42,822 bases of DNA from Stenocarpella maydis (GCA_002270565.1 NQMI01000054.1:226141-268962); one strand, 5' to 3'; counted from the stretch's first letter, positions 30,075 through 40,804 are shown. The notes: generated by a model not told the origin, from the sequence alone. A program made the numbers and translations.

Positions 30075-32273
30075 CTACGAGCTGCAGCTACACTGCATGG
30101 CTCTCTGAAACCTTGGCACGTCACCCGTCCACCGCACTTCCTCTGCCCGATCGCCCTCGTACACTACCCCTTCGAATTCCTTACCATCCCACCGTTCTTC
30201 AAATGGGTGCAGTGCCATGTGCATGACCCGCCGCAGGACATCGCGCTCGCCGCCCTTCTCCACCCTCTGGATGACCTCGTCGAGCACGAAGCTCCGCGGG
30301 ATGAAGTTCGGGTTGACTTTTTTCATCGCGGCCATCCTCTCATCCTCCTTGGCCGGCTCGACCACGCGCTCCCCGCCCTCGTCTTCGGTGCCCCAGTCCT
30401 CGACGAGCCGCACTCGCCACTTGTCCAGCCACTCGGCCACGCGCCGCCGGGCCTCGGCGTCCGACACGCCCGTGGCGCTGATGCCCTCCTTGTGGAAGAA
30501 GGCCCGCGCCGTCTCCCTCCTCTCCTCCTCGGTGGCAAGGTCCGTGACCGGGACGTAGCTGAGGACGCGGAACACGTGGTGGAAGTCGAGTTGGAGGGCC
30601 TCCATGGTGTCGAGCAGGCCGCTGAAGAGGACCGTAAAGTCGGACTCGCGGAGGCGCCGCAGGCCCAGCCGAGCCGCCATGAGCCGCTTGTACTCGGCCA
30701 GGAAGACTGCCTTATACTCCTCGCCGGCCTGCTCGATGAGCTTCTCGGCGCGGGCGACCAGCTCGTCGGCCTCCGGGCCCTCGGAGACGCCGTCGACCAC
30801 GAATTTCTCGCTGTCGACCGTGGGCCCCGCGCCGAGGAGCTCGCCGACCGCCTCGCCCAGGCGCACGAGGTTCCACCAGATGATGGTGGGCTGGTTGCGG
30901 TAGCTGTAGCGCAGCATGTGGTCGTCATGGTTGGGCGTGTAGGCCGGGTCGAAGTTGTCCATGAAGGCGAACGGCCCGAAGTCGATGGACAGCCCGTAGA
31001 TGGAGGTGTTATCCGTGTTTAGCACGCCGTTCATGAAGCCGTAGGCCTGCCACCTGGCGACGGTGAGCGCGTTGCGCCGCACGATCTCCCGGTACATCCT
31101 CGCGAAGCGGTTCTCCGCCGTCTCCGGGGGACCCTGGGTCTCGTCCTTGCCGACGACCCCTCGCGGCGGGCGCTCCAGGTCCGGCGAGTCGGAAGGCTTC
31201 TCCGGGCTGCTGAGCCTCGCCGGCAGCAGGTCCCAGCCGCCCAGCACCTCCTCGGAGACATAGGTAGCCAGCTTCCGGATCGACGCTCTGTCGCCCCGGG
31301 CGCGGAGGATGTCAAAGTTGCCCAGGCGCACCCAGCTCTGCGCGAAGCGCACGACGATGGCGCCCGGCTCGAAGGTCTCGCGGCGCACCCTGCTGTGCGG
31401 GAGCAGGCTGAGCGCCAGCGCGCGGGTCGTCGGGATCCCCAGGGCGTTGAGCGCCTCGCTGACGACAAACTCGCGAATGCTGCTCCGCAGCACAGCTTTG
31501 CCATCGGCGAACCGGCTGTAGGGCGTCATGCCCGCGCCCTTGAGCTGCACCTCGTACCTTGTCTCGCCCGCGGCGGCGGGCCACGGGTCACTTGCCGACG
31601 GCCCCGCGGCGGCCGGCGCAGTCGTCTCGAACAGGCTGATGGCCCGCCCGTCGCCGAGCTGGCCCGCCCACTGCCCGAACTGGAACCCCCCGTACAGCTG
31701 CGCCCAGGGGTAGCCCCCCGCGAGCCGCTCCTCGTCCCAGCCCAGGAGCACGTTGCCCGCCGCCCACTGCCGGAACCCCTCGGTGGCGGCCTCGGACGGC
31801 CTGATGTTCAGATCGCGCAGCGCGGCGGGCGAGACGGCCAGGAGCTCCGGGTCCTCCTGTGCCTGCGGCCGCACCCACGTGAAGAGCCCGCCGCGGACCT
31901 GCCGGGGAGTGATCTGGTCCCGCGGGGTGCGGTGCGAGTCGGCGGGCGTGGGGAAGACGGGGTCCGGCGGGAGCTGGGAGGTGAGGCGCCATGACTTTGG
32001 CAGGCTCGCCAGGGTGTGGCCGCCGCCGCCGGGCTGCGCCTGGAAGGCTTGTTTGTTCGGGCTGTCGCGGCGCTCCGCCTCGGGGGTCTCCGTGGTCGAC
32101 GGGTCCGACGGTGTGGAGGCGGGCTGGGCCGGGACGGCCCCGTTGCCGCTGTGGATCAGTTGCTCGGTCATGGAGGAGAGCCGGCGGGCGGCTGTGGCTG
32201 TGGCTGTGGCCGTGGCCGTGGCTGTTGCAGGGACGCGCCGGAGCTGGTGTGGCAGGATCGAGCGCAACGGCAT
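30075..32273 (-). CDS. fmp40: SelO/Fmp40 protein AMPylase (UPF0061), mitochondrial
   Basis: Pseudokinase-fold enzyme that transfers AMP to proteins and takes part in mitochondrial redox control. It is a single exon of 732 residues from the ATG at 32271-32273. The presequence MPLRSILPHQLRRVPA is followed by an Ala-Thr dipeptide repeat (seven AT units encoded by a hexanucleotide repeat) and ARRLSS. Conserved SelO blocks include LYGGFQFGQWAGQLGDGRA, QLKGAGMTPYSRFADGKAVL, SSIREFVVSEALNALGIPTT and the catalytic NTDNTSIYGLSIDFGPFAF (about 415-433), which holds the metal-binding Asn and DFG-type Asp. The C-terminus is MQCSCSS: human SelO has selenocysteine near this end, and here it is Cys. An 11-base poly-C on the gene strand lies 78 bases before the ATG. 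Confidence 0.95.
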   Translation of the reverse strand: MPLRSILPHQLRRVPATATATATATATAARRLSSMTEQLIHSGNGAVPAQPASTPSDPSTTETPEAERRDSPNKQAFQAQPGGGGHTLASLPKSWRLTSQLPPDPVFPTPADSHRTPRDQITPRQVRGGLFTWVRPQAQEDPELLAVSPAALRDLNIRPSEAATEGFRQWAAGNVLLGWDEERLAGGYPWAQLYGGFQFGQWAGQLGDGRAISLFETTAPAAAGPSASDPWPAAAGETRYEVQLKGAGMTPYSRFADGKAVLRSSIREFVVSEALNALGIPTTRALALSLLPHSRVRRETFEPGAIVVRFAQSWVRLGNFDILRARGDRASIRKLATYVSEEVLGGWDLLPARLSSPEKPSDSPDLERPPRGVVGKDETQGPPETAENRFARMYREIVRRNALTVARWQAYGFMNGVLNTDNTSIYGLSIDFGPFAFMDNFDPAYTPNHDDHMLRYSYRNQPTIIWWNLVRLGEAVGELLGAGPTVDSEKFVVDGVSEGPEADELVARAEKLIEQAGEEYKAVFLAEYKRLMAARLGLRRLRESDFTVLFSGLLDTMEALQLDFHHVFRVLSYVPVTDLATEEERRETARAFFHKEGISATGVSDAEARRRVAEWLDKWRVRLVEDWGTEDEGGERVVEPAKEDERMAAMKKVNPNFIPRSFVLDEVIQRVEKGGERDVLRRVMHMALHPFEERWDGKEFEGVVYEGDRAEEVRWTGDVPRFQRAMQCSCSS

Positions 32274-33128
32274 TTACGGGGTCTGTGTTGGCAGATGGAA
32301 TCACGCTTGTCGCGTGTCGCAGTCTGAAAGATGGCAGAGTCGCCGCAGGAGGGGGGGGGGGTTTGTTATTGGCGGTATTTCAAAGCAACGGACGGTTTCC
32401 ACAATGTACCAAAGTGTCAGGAGTGTCTCAGGCTATTCTGCTGCACTGCTTGTCCAAGAGAGAAGATGTCATTGTGCGGTGGCTGCAGCGCCACGGCGTG
32501 TAGTGTAGAGATGCTCGGGGCGCATTAGCTTCCTCGAAGATGCAAGTTGGTGGTGATGTCAGATGGTCATTTCGACTTCTCAAGCATCTCCGCCACCCGC
32601 CAAAGCACCCCCGGCCATCGGAACCACAGCGCCCCTGTGGTGCGCCAGAGGGGCAGCTCTGCAAAAAGCCCCGCCTTGTAATGCTTCCGCCTCCTTTATA
32701 TATTGCTAGTATTCTAAGAAATTTTTGAAATATAATATTATTCAAAAGACTATATAGAGCGCGAGGTTCTAGTAGAATAGCTATATATAGAATAAATATA
32801 AAATAGGGGCTTTTATAGAGCTGCCGCTCTGGTGCATCATAACCCGACTGGTTACTCGTATTAGCCCGCCTGCCCACGTGCAACATCCAGTGTATATAGT
32901 TCATTACTGCCATTCATACTCGGTGAGAGTATTAATTCCACGGGTATTAATCCTCTGGCCCGTTGCCAACATGGCCGGCATGGATATCAGGACAAGAGGG
33001 TCTCCCGGAGGGGGATCTCTTGCTCTAGGATGGACCTCAGGACTATCCGTTTCATATCCTAAAGAAGGGCTCTCTTTCCTGTCCATATTAGTCCCTGGGG
33101 GCGAACTTCCTCTGTGGCTCTTGCCAAG
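32274..33128. other. Intergenic with MITE-like insertion
   Basis: 855 bp between the SelO start and the helicase stop. It contains an 11-base G run (32351-32361) and the inverted-repeat element at 32641-32836. The rest (32837-33128) is unassigned. Confidence 0.55.
32641..32836. mobile_element. MITE-like 196-bp element with ~32-bp terminal inverted repeats
   Basis: The left end TGCGCCAGAGGGGCAGCTCT, continuing GCAAAAAGCCCC, is matched in inverted orientation by the right end, whose reverse complement reads TGCACCAGAGCGGCAGCTCT then ATAAAAGCCCC. That is about 27 of 32 positions with one 1-base gap. The roughly 130-bp interior is AT-rich (about 32691-32800) and non-coding, unlike the GC-rich flanks. 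Such short non-autonomous inverted-repeat elements are mobilised by a transposase in trans. I could not define a clear target duplication. Confidence 0.6.
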
Positions 33129-36125
33129 TCATTGGTATCCGTTTCTCGACGACTCCGGAGGCGGCTCCATCATACCCATCGTCCACATTTCCTGGTCCGG
33201 ATCCAGCTCGTATCGTAGTCCAAATCCCTCGTCCGCATGCTGCAACTTTGAGTTCTTCTCTCTCTCGATAAGGACCCTCTCCAGTCGGATCCGCTGGTGA
33301 GAGACGTTGTCTTCGACGACCTCGCCGTGTCTCGCTCCCTCCTCCGCGCTAAGGCCGTTGCGCTCACAGTAATCCACAAACGCCTTCCAGTTGGGATCCT
33401 CAAGCACAAGCTCCCGTCTGCCAATGACGATGAGCCCAAACTTGGCTCTCGTCAGGGCCACGTTCATTTTGTTCGGGGTACCGATGACGCCCCATCCCAG
33501 TTGCTGGTCTTGCTCGAGGAACTTCGCCCTCGACCTCGTCACGCATAGGATCACTACTCCCCGTTCAAGCCCCTGGAAGGCCTCCAGCGGGCCAATATCC
33601 ACCTCCCACAGGCGTCGATCACGCATGCGCCTGCGCAGCCGTTGCACTTGCGCTTTGAACGGGGACATGATGCAAACCTCTCTCTGCTCGACTGAGCCTG
33701 ATGCCACAAGTGAGGCGGCATACTGACAGGCGATCTCAGCTTCTCCTGCGTTGAACCACCCGCCCGTGCCCTCCATCAGCCCTGGAAGTTCGAGCTCATC
33801 TTGCGAGGCGTTGTTGTGGAAGAGAACAGGCCATCGCCTGCCGCGCCAACCATCCCACCGTGCCAGGCGGTCAGTATCGCTCGCTTCTGGTTCAAGGTCG
33901 TCAGCATAGAAGAGATTGGACGGCACTGCGAGGATGGCTGGGTGAGACCGGTAGTTCCGCTTCAGACTGGCGAATGCCGGGCAGGGGATAGGCAGCAAAG
34001 ACTTGGTTAGGGGCTTTCCCCTCGCCAGAGGGTGATCTGCGTATACACCACGCTTGAACAACCTGGCGAAAAGAGACATCTTGAGAGGCGAAGAGGGGAG
34101 CAATGTCTGTGGGCCCAGTTGGTGCTCATCACCAGCCATGATGAACAGGGGTGACAGGCCCTCAGGATAGTCCAAGGGCGGTGCAACAACAGTCAGGGGT
34201 ATCAAAGCCTCGGGCTCGGTGGCTTGGGCGGCCTCGTCAACTAGCAGTGCAGACCAGTGGAGCTTGGTGGTCGCTGTGGGTTTTTCCAATGGGTGAAAGG
34301 ATCTGGAGTACGAGGCAACGATCAGCATCAATGGTTGTCAGGAGGGCACATCCGAACTGTGGGATAGACTTGAGAAGTCGACTGGAGTGAACATGTGACT
34401 GTCAAACGAAGTACGGTCCGTTTCATACCTGGTGAGGTTTCTCAGGGCATTTTCCACCGTGTAAAGGTCGGAATTCGTCGTCCTAGCTCGGGCAAGCAGG
34501 GAAGAGTCGCGGCAGGTTGTGACGACGACACGATATTTCATGAGCACGTAAAAGTCCGGTAGCGTGAAAACGCCATCCACGATACTGCAATATGGTAAGA
34601 CGGCACCAGGCACCTCGGCAAATGTGCGTCCTGGTCTATTCAGCCGCAGCATCTCGCTGGTGGTTAGATGCTGCCGTAAGCGATCAACCAGTGTGTCTGC
34701 TGCAGGATCCGAGGGTGCACAGAGGAGGATGTGGCCATGAGCGCTTGTACTCTTGAGCAGCTGTAGTGTAGTCTCAATGATGGTCTTCGTCTTTCCTGTT
34801 CCAGGCGGGCCAGATATCAGGTATGGCAACTTGCCATATTTTCCCTCGCAAACGGCCTCGACTGCTTTCTTTTGCTCCCAGTTGAGCATCTGATCAAACA
34901 GGTCTAGACGGAATTGGCCCGCATGGAGCTTTTCCTGCATTTTGGAGTCTCGGAAGGTTGGGAACAGCATCGACTGTATCCAGTGCACCGGCTTTTCGTC
35001 ACGAGGGCCGACGAGCATGCTTGAGCCGCCCTCGACCAGCCCGTCGCTGTGGTCCTCAAACTCACCAAGTTGTGAAAGCCTCTGGCGTACACAGGGAAGC
35101 GCATACTGCATCGCAAGGTACTTCTCAACAGGGTATGGAAACTGCACGTTGAATTTCTCCGTACGCTCTTGCGGGAAACCGCCAGGCAGGCCGTTCACTC
35201 TAACAATGAGCATTTCATTTGCGCGGGAGACACTGAGCGCGCGCCCAACAAAGAGGACGTTTGTCCACCCGGGGGCAGGGCTGTCCTTTGTGAAGTTGTG
35301 CCTGTGGTCCGGAGCACTGCTGCTGGGCGGTGTATTTGCTCTCATGCACTCTAGCCACTCTCGCATGAGTAGGGGGCTCCCGTCCCGGCCGTAGACAAGT
35401 TTTCGGAGGTATACAGTGTCATCTTCTTCGATCAGGGGGCAGTTCTCTCGTATGCCAGGGACTCTCAATGAGCAGACCGCCCCTCTTTGGCCCTGGAAAG
35501 ACTGGAAGGCGGGAGATGCGGCCTTGATGGTGACTTCGTGGCCGTACAACGAGTATGTCTCGGTTTGTGCCTGCTGGGCTCGTAGTTCGTCGCGGAGGTG
35601 AAACTGGAAAGACTCCTCGTACTCCCTTGCGTTTCGAATGCTGTTCCCGCCGCCGGGCTCGGGGAGGAAGTCGAGGGTGGGCAAAGGCAAGCTCGGCAGG
35701 GAGACGCCGAATGGTCCAAACGACCTGGCGGTATAGTCGGCGAAACTGATGGCTTTCCTTGGCAATGTAGACTGCACCTCCCGAGGGGTAAGATTGTTGA
35801 TCACGGCGAGGACCTCTGGGACGAATGGACGCGCGTATATGCTGAGCCCTGCCTCACCGCAGTCTTGCGCAGGGCCTTGCCCGAGCATATGCTTTGGCGG
35901 GCCCTCAGTGACCGTTGCGGACTTGGGAATGGTACTTGAATCATTCAGTGTGGAATTTGCGGGATTGTGAGATCTTCGGTTGGTCTGGTTGGTCGTACCA
36001 GGCCTTGGAGAAGAGGTCATTGTGATGCTGGCTTCGCTCGTGTGCTCGCCCGCAACGTTGGCGGCCGATGGCAGGGCGGCCGCGGGTGAGTGTTTGTTGT
36101 TGTCCGTGTCCTCGGGAGGCTTCAT
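33129..36125 (-). CDS. Superfamily 1 RNA helicase, Upf1/MOV10/SDE3-like
   Basis: ATP-dependent helicase of the Upf1-like SF1 group. Two exons, 36125-34429 and 34302-33129, give 956 residues. The intron (126 nt, GTATGA..CCAG) is placed so that NLTR joins SFHPLEKP; an earlier acceptor at about 34360 would bring in a stop. Residues 1-90 are disordered (Ser/Thr/Asn). A beta-barrel-like accessory region precedes the motor. Motor motifs: Walker A GPPGTGKTKT (about 437), Ia CAPSDPAADTLVDRL, II DEAAQATEPE (about 588), III GDEHQLGP, IV LKRNYRSHPAI, V AFQGLERGVV and VI NVALTRAKFGLIVIG. DEAAQ with this spacing is typical of SDE3/MOV10/Hrr1 helicases of RNA silencing. In Neurospora the relative SAD-3 acts in meiotic silencing, but orthology is not established here. 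It is divergent from the aldo-keto reductase. Confidence 0.88.
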
Positions 36126-36893
36126 GATTGCGCAGGCTCTGAATTCGGTGAAGTAACCAGTGGTTGACCGATGCGTGGGGGTTTCTGGGAGGAGACAGGC
36201 AGAATGCTGCCTGTTTTATGATTGTAGGTCGAGTCTCAGCTGGCCAGGCCGCGGGCTTGGAGGTGACGGGGCCATGGCCTGCGAGGTGTTAGTGACGACA
36301 GGGCCCTCTCTCCATGTTCCCTAATTCATTGCACATATTTCCAGCCGAGTGAGGATTCACACGGGCGGGATACTGGTCGGCTCGTGATTTGTTTCCCGCA
36401 ATCAGTGAGGCGCTCACTGGCAGTTGTGGCGGATACGAATGTGGATGAGAGCGCGCCTGTGGCGTGTGAGTGGCCGTGGAGCTCGGGCGAGTCGCTCGTG
36501 CAAGCAGGTCTGATTGCGTCACCATTTGCCCCGCAACAAGCACCAAACATCAAGGTGAACAAACATATCAGCGCTTTCTGACCTGGATGAGAGATACTGG
36601 GAGAATGGAATCGGGTGGTCAGCCCCAATGCCTTGCCTTCGCCCTGCAGACCGCTGGGCTTTCGTTGGTAGCTCAATGTGTACTTGAACATACTTGAGCA
36701 AATAGTTATCAACCTGACCGATAGCTTGAGCTGCCCTCCACCAGAAATGCGGAATAAGAACAAGTTGACGGGCCAGATTATTTCCGGATATCTCATCCGT
36801 CCGCAGTCCACAACACCTTTGTCCTTCGCATTCCGTCCGGCGTGCTTGCCACTGCTCCCCACGTCAACCTTTATTACTCAGTGCTGCTTCAAC
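36126..36893. other. Divergent promoter region of helicase and aldo-keto reductase
   Basis: 768 bp between divergent start codons. Short frames only; no gene or recognised element. Confidence 0.55.
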
Positions 36894-37908
36894 ATGAACT
36901 CTGCTGGGGCCTCGTTCAAGCCAGATGCCACGGGCGCAGACCCGAAGCAGCTAGGCTATATCCCGTATCTAAAGCTCAACGACGGCAAGGAAATCCCGAT
37001 GGTGAGCCCCGACCAACGTGCCTCTACCTGAAGTCGCTGCTCACCAACACATCTCATAGATCGCCTACGGGCTCGGCACGGCAAACTTCAAAAGAGGTGG
37101 CGCCGACGCCGCCGGCTCTATCGACAACAAGATCGTCGCCGACACCGTGACAGCCATCAAATCAGGATACTTCCACCTTGATGGTGCAGACGGCTACGGC
37201 AATGAGGCCGAGCTAGGTCTCGCCATCAAAGAGGCAGGTGTCCCCAGGGACAAGCTCTACGTGGTCACCAAGCTCAGCAAGCCCAGTGCCGACAAGACGG
37301 TGGAGGAAGACTTCAACACCTCCCTGCAGAAGCTGGGCCTTGACTATGTCGACCTCTACCTGATCCACTCTCCCTTTTTTGCGGACGGTGACCCGAGGCT
37401 GCTCCAACAGAAGTGGGCGGAGATGGAGGCCATCAAGGCTTCGGGGCGGGCCAAGTCGATTGGCGTGTCCAACTTCTTGCAGAAGCACCTCGAAATCCTT
37501 CTCGAAACCGCCACGGTCCCGCCCGCCATCAACCAGATCGAGTTCCACCCATACCTGCAGCATGGCAACTTGCTCGACTTCCACCGGGAGAACAGCATAG
37601 CTGTCTCGGCATATGCCGGGCTGACGGCGGTTACAAAGGCAAGGCCCGGCCCCCTGGACGACGTTTACCCTCAAATGGCAAACAAGTACGGTGTTTCGGA
37701 ATCCGAAGTCGCACTGAGGTGGATTCTGGATCAGGGCGTTGTTGCCATTACAACCAGCTCCAAGGAAGAGAGACTGAAGAGTTTCCTGTCCAAGATACCA
37801 AGCTTCAAGCTGACTCCAGCCGAGGTCAGGTTGATTGCGGACAAGGGCGGCGAGAAGCACTTCAGAGGTTTCTGGAACCACAAGATCGCTGCCGATGACC
37901 GTTCGTAG
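36894..37908 (+). CDS. NAD(P)H-dependent aldo-keto reductase
   Basis: Reduces carbonyl compounds with NAD(P)H; the exact substrate cannot be told. Two exons, 36894-37001 and 37060-37908, give 318 residues, the usual size. The ATG at 36894 is the first in frame ([14 protein letters not shown]). The catalytic tetrad is visible: D77 and Y82 in [12 protein letters not shown]107 in VVTKLS and H139 in YLIHSP. The barrel continues with [22 protein letters not shown] and the cofactor-end motif [16 protein letters not shown]. The conserved ILDQGVVAI segment supports a full-length, active enzyme. The 58-nt intron falls after DGKEIPM, just before the first strand (IAYGLGTA). No targeting signal is seen (ends DDRS), so it is likely cytosolic. 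Confidence 0.93.
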
Positions 37909-38379
37909 AGTACAATAGAGCACGTGGCTGCAGGACACACAGAGATCCAGCGTACGGCAGCTTGGAGTAATCCTTAAGTTGCATCAAACTCGGTGCCGAG
38001 AGCGATCGAGCCGGGTCTCTGCCTCGGTGCGTGTGATGGTGAAGCATACAAGTTCCTTGTGCAAGCTGCAGCAGTAGCGGGATACGTCCTGTCCTCTCGC
38101 GTCGCGATTACTCGGTCTTCAAGGAAGTGGCCCGCAACGTCGCGGCGGCAATTAGAACCCAAGTATATAAAGGCTCCATGTCCCGCCTAAAGGGTTTTCC
38201 AGAAATCAGATCCAGGCACACCCTATCGTTCATTAACTTGCGGCTCCACAGGGTCGAAATCCTCGGTGCCGGACCCCACTCAGGCAATACGCGAATCACC
38301 TCACCTTTGCCCCTCGAGTACTGCGCGGATCGATACCGACTTCTGCCCGACTCTTCCCGACGGGGACCGCTGCCACGCA

Positions 38380-38442
38380 TTTTCTTTCTCTCTTTTTTTT
38401 TTTTTTCTTTCTTTCTTTCTTTCTTTTTTTTTAAAAAAAAAT
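38380..38442 (+). repeat. Poly-pyrimidine (CTTT)n tract then A run
   Basis: A T-rich tract with about five CTTT units between T homopolymers, followed directly by about ten A. Simple-sequence DNA; its exact length is prone to sequencing error. Confidence 0.8.
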
Positions 38443-39105
38443 AAGATATCTACGTATCAACTCCTTCAACATGGTCCTCGGGCTTCGCGCTTCGTACCAC
38501 CCTGCGCAAAGCGCGAGGCACAACTCTTATCAGAGCCCCCTCGTGTGTCCCTGCGCAGCATGCTTCGACAACGAGGGCCACAGGCAGACGCGGGGGGCAT
38601 GTGACCATCCCGCAAAGGAGTTAACAAAGCCATCTGGTGGTTGTGGCTCTGCTCCCGAAGCGGCTCCGGTCTGGAAACGGAGCGGGAGCGCCGGGTGGCA
38701 GAAGTTTGGGCTTCCGCTAGGCCAGAGGCGGACTGCCGAATCGACGGCCTCCACACGGCCGCTGCGGACGGCGGCGCAACAGGTTCCACAAGCCAAGCCA
38801 TGATGGGTCGGCATTTCAACGCCATTCTATGCCTCATTCCACGCTCATACGAGGGCGTAAATTCATGCAGGGGACGATCCGGGGGCGGGCAGGGAAGAGG
38901 CGCAATAGGCAGGATTTACTTTGGTTGCAGCGCGTGCATGCTAACATGAGATGGAGGTGCAGAGGCGTGGTTGGTCAGAAGACTCCCATCCTGCATATAC
39001 AAAACACCGTGATCGAATTGCAGCTCCTTGATAGGAGATCTTGTGTTCCGACTCCTCCATTTGACCGAATGCGTGCTAGACAAATGAGACATCGTCACAG
39101 GCGGG

Positions 39106-39113
39106 TGACGTCA
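39106..39113. promoter_or_regulatory. CRE/ATF site upstream of the ketosamine-kinase gene
   Basis: TGACGTCA within GCGGGTGACGTCACAACC, 138-145 bp before the ATG at 39251. The left flank CGGG and the core are the same as in the palindrome at 25096. The position is right for a bZIP (Atf1/AtfA) activator site. Confidence 0.5.
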
Positions 39114-39250
39114 CAACCGGCTCATGCATTTAATCAAGTAGGCAGTCAGTCGACTTGCCTCTGCTCATTCAGCTTGCGTCTCCCATAGAACCCACGCCCA
39201 CACCATCCAGCCCCTCTGTCTCAAGTAGCAGCTCTCCCTGCCGTGGAAAG

Positions 39251-40278
39251 ATGGCGTCAACCGTGGACCCGGCCATCCTCACGGCGCTAGGCCTCGACCC
39301 CAGCACCGCCAAGCAGGCAACCCATGGCGGCTCCGGCTTCTCATCAACCTCCAAGGTGTCGGGCACCAAGGACGGCAGGGAGGCCAAGTACTTCGTCAAG
39401 ACGGGCACGGGCCGGGACGCGCAGGTCATGTTCGCAGGCGAGCACGAGTCCCTGAACGCGATCCACAGCGCGGTCCCCAGCTTCTGCCCCAAGTCGCACG
39501 CCAGCGGCGAGCTCGCCAACTCGCCGGGCAAGTTCTTCCTCGCGACCGACTTCCTGGACCTGCGGGCCACCAGCCCCAAGGGCTCCGGGATGTCGCTTGC
39601 CGAGAAGCTGGCGAGGCTGCACACCACCGTGGCGCCCGTGCCGGAGGGCTACGAGAAGCCCATGTTCGGGTTCCCTGTGACGACGTGCTGCGGGTCCACG
39701 GAGCAGGACAACTCGTGGAAGGAGTCGTGGGCGGATTTCTACGCGGACAACCGCCTGCGGCCCATTGGGAGGCAGTGCGTCAGGGCGAACGGGAAGGACG
39801 TGGACTTCGAGACGGCGCTTGAGACTGTCGCGTCAAAGGTTGTCCCGAGGCTGGTTGGGGATCAGACTGTGAAGGGCATCAGGCCTGTGGTGATCCACGG
39901 CGACCTGTGGAGCGGGAACCACAGCCGGGGCATCATCGCGGGGCAGGGAGGGGTCGAGGAGGTAGTCTACGACGCGTCTGCTGTCTACGGGCACTCAGAG
40001 TATGAACTCGGGATGATGTGTATGTTTGGAGGCTTTGGCGGCTTCTGGAAGGACTATGAGAAGCTGATCCCCAAGGCAGAGCCCAGGGAGGAGTGGGAGG
40101 ATCGGGTTGCGCTTTATGAGTTGTCAGTAACTTCCCTGCTGGCCTGTGACACCCTGCAGGTAACTGATGAGGCTGCCGATACAGATACCACCACCTGAAC
40201 CACTCTGCCATGTTTGGAGGCGGGTATAGAGGCGGGGCTGTGTCCATCATGAAGAAGCTCATCTCCAAGTACGGCTAG
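39251..40278 (+). CDS. Fructosamine/ketosamine-3-kinase-like protein
   Basis: Member of the FN3K family, which phosphorylates sugar adducts on lysines so that they fall off (deglycation). Two exons, 39251-40122 and 40185-40278, give 321 residues. The start ATG (MASTVDPAILTALG) follows a good context. Kinase-fold motifs: YFVKTG (ATP lysine), GEHESLNAI, the catalytic VIHGDLWSGN (Asp and Asn) and the metal-binding YDASAVYGHSEYELGM. In the latter the usual DPA is DAS, with Asp retained. The second exon is needed for the family's C-terminus, YHHLNHSAMFGGGYRGGAV and then SIMKKLISKYG; without splicing the frame ends in unrelated residues. The donor is GTCAGT, giving an L codon across the junction. 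No targeting signal is evident. Confidence 0.92.
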
Positions 40279-40733
40279 ACTACGTGGCCACAATACATTG
40301 CCTCACCTGGGCAACTCCACCAACGACCTGCTGTACAATAGGACTCGGTGAGCGCAGTTGTGTCTCAACCGATTCCTCGTTGACACCACGCTACTTGAAC
40401 ACCGACAACTTCAGAGACACAGAGGAGTCATTGAACACGCCCCATCGATGATCATCAGCGATGCCCCAAGGTGGAGCTTGTCAACACCATGACTCCCAAT
40501 CACATGACCGATTGGGACAGTGTACGGCCTCCAGGAAAAGCAGCATATATTCTGCTTGTTGTCTTCTACGCAGCACATCGCCACATATTACGCAACCCTC
40601 TCCCCTCGCACTGTCGCGAGTTTTCCAACACGCGCGCCCCCAACATCCATGCCTTCGCCTTCTCAGGATGCCTCCGGACAAAAAAGGGAATTGTGTTAAG
40701 CTTGGACACCCGAGGAGGAAAGTGCAAAAGCTA
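40279..40733. other. Intergenic between the ketosamine kinase and tRNA-Gly
   Basis: 455 bp; 3' flank of the kinase gene and downstream flank of the tRNA. No additional gene. Confidence 0.55.
40726..40729 (-). terminator. RNA polymerase III terminator of tRNA-Gly
   Basis: Four T on the minus strand begin 5 nt after the mature 3' end of the tRNA. A second run of six T (40680-40685) lies about 40 nt further and could back it up. Confidence 0.6.
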
Positions 40734-40804
40734 TGCGCCAGCCCGGAGTCGAACCGGGGGCCCATCGATGGCAACGATGGATTTTACCGCTAAACCACTG
40801 GCGC
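40734..40804 (-). tRNA. tRNA-Gly (anticodon GCC)
   Basis: The minus strand folds into a 71-nt cloverleaf. The acceptor stem is GCGCCAG with CTGGCGC plus discriminator A. The anticodon stem CATCG/CGATG encloses the loop TTGCCAT (anticodon GCC). The T arm is CCCGG-TTCGACT-CCGGG. The GGTTCGACTCC B box and the TAGCGG of the D arm (A box) provide the internal pol III promoter. There is no intron and CCA is not encoded. Confidence 0.95.

Larger units (their letters stand above)
37909..39250. other. Intergenic before the ketosamine-kinase gene
   Basis: 1.34 kb with no credible gene. It contains a pyrimidine microsatellite (38380-38432) followed by an A run, and a CRE site at 39106-39113. Confidence 0.55.

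Noticed and set aside
30006..31022. Long plus-strand open frame of 338 codons opposite SelO
   Set aside because: It is the antisense shadow of the GC-rich SelO gene; the minus frame has clear family motifs and this one has none.
7851..40278. Secondary-metabolite or other biosynthetic cluster
   Set aside because: No synthase, transporter or pathway regulator is present; the genes are housekeeping types on both strands.
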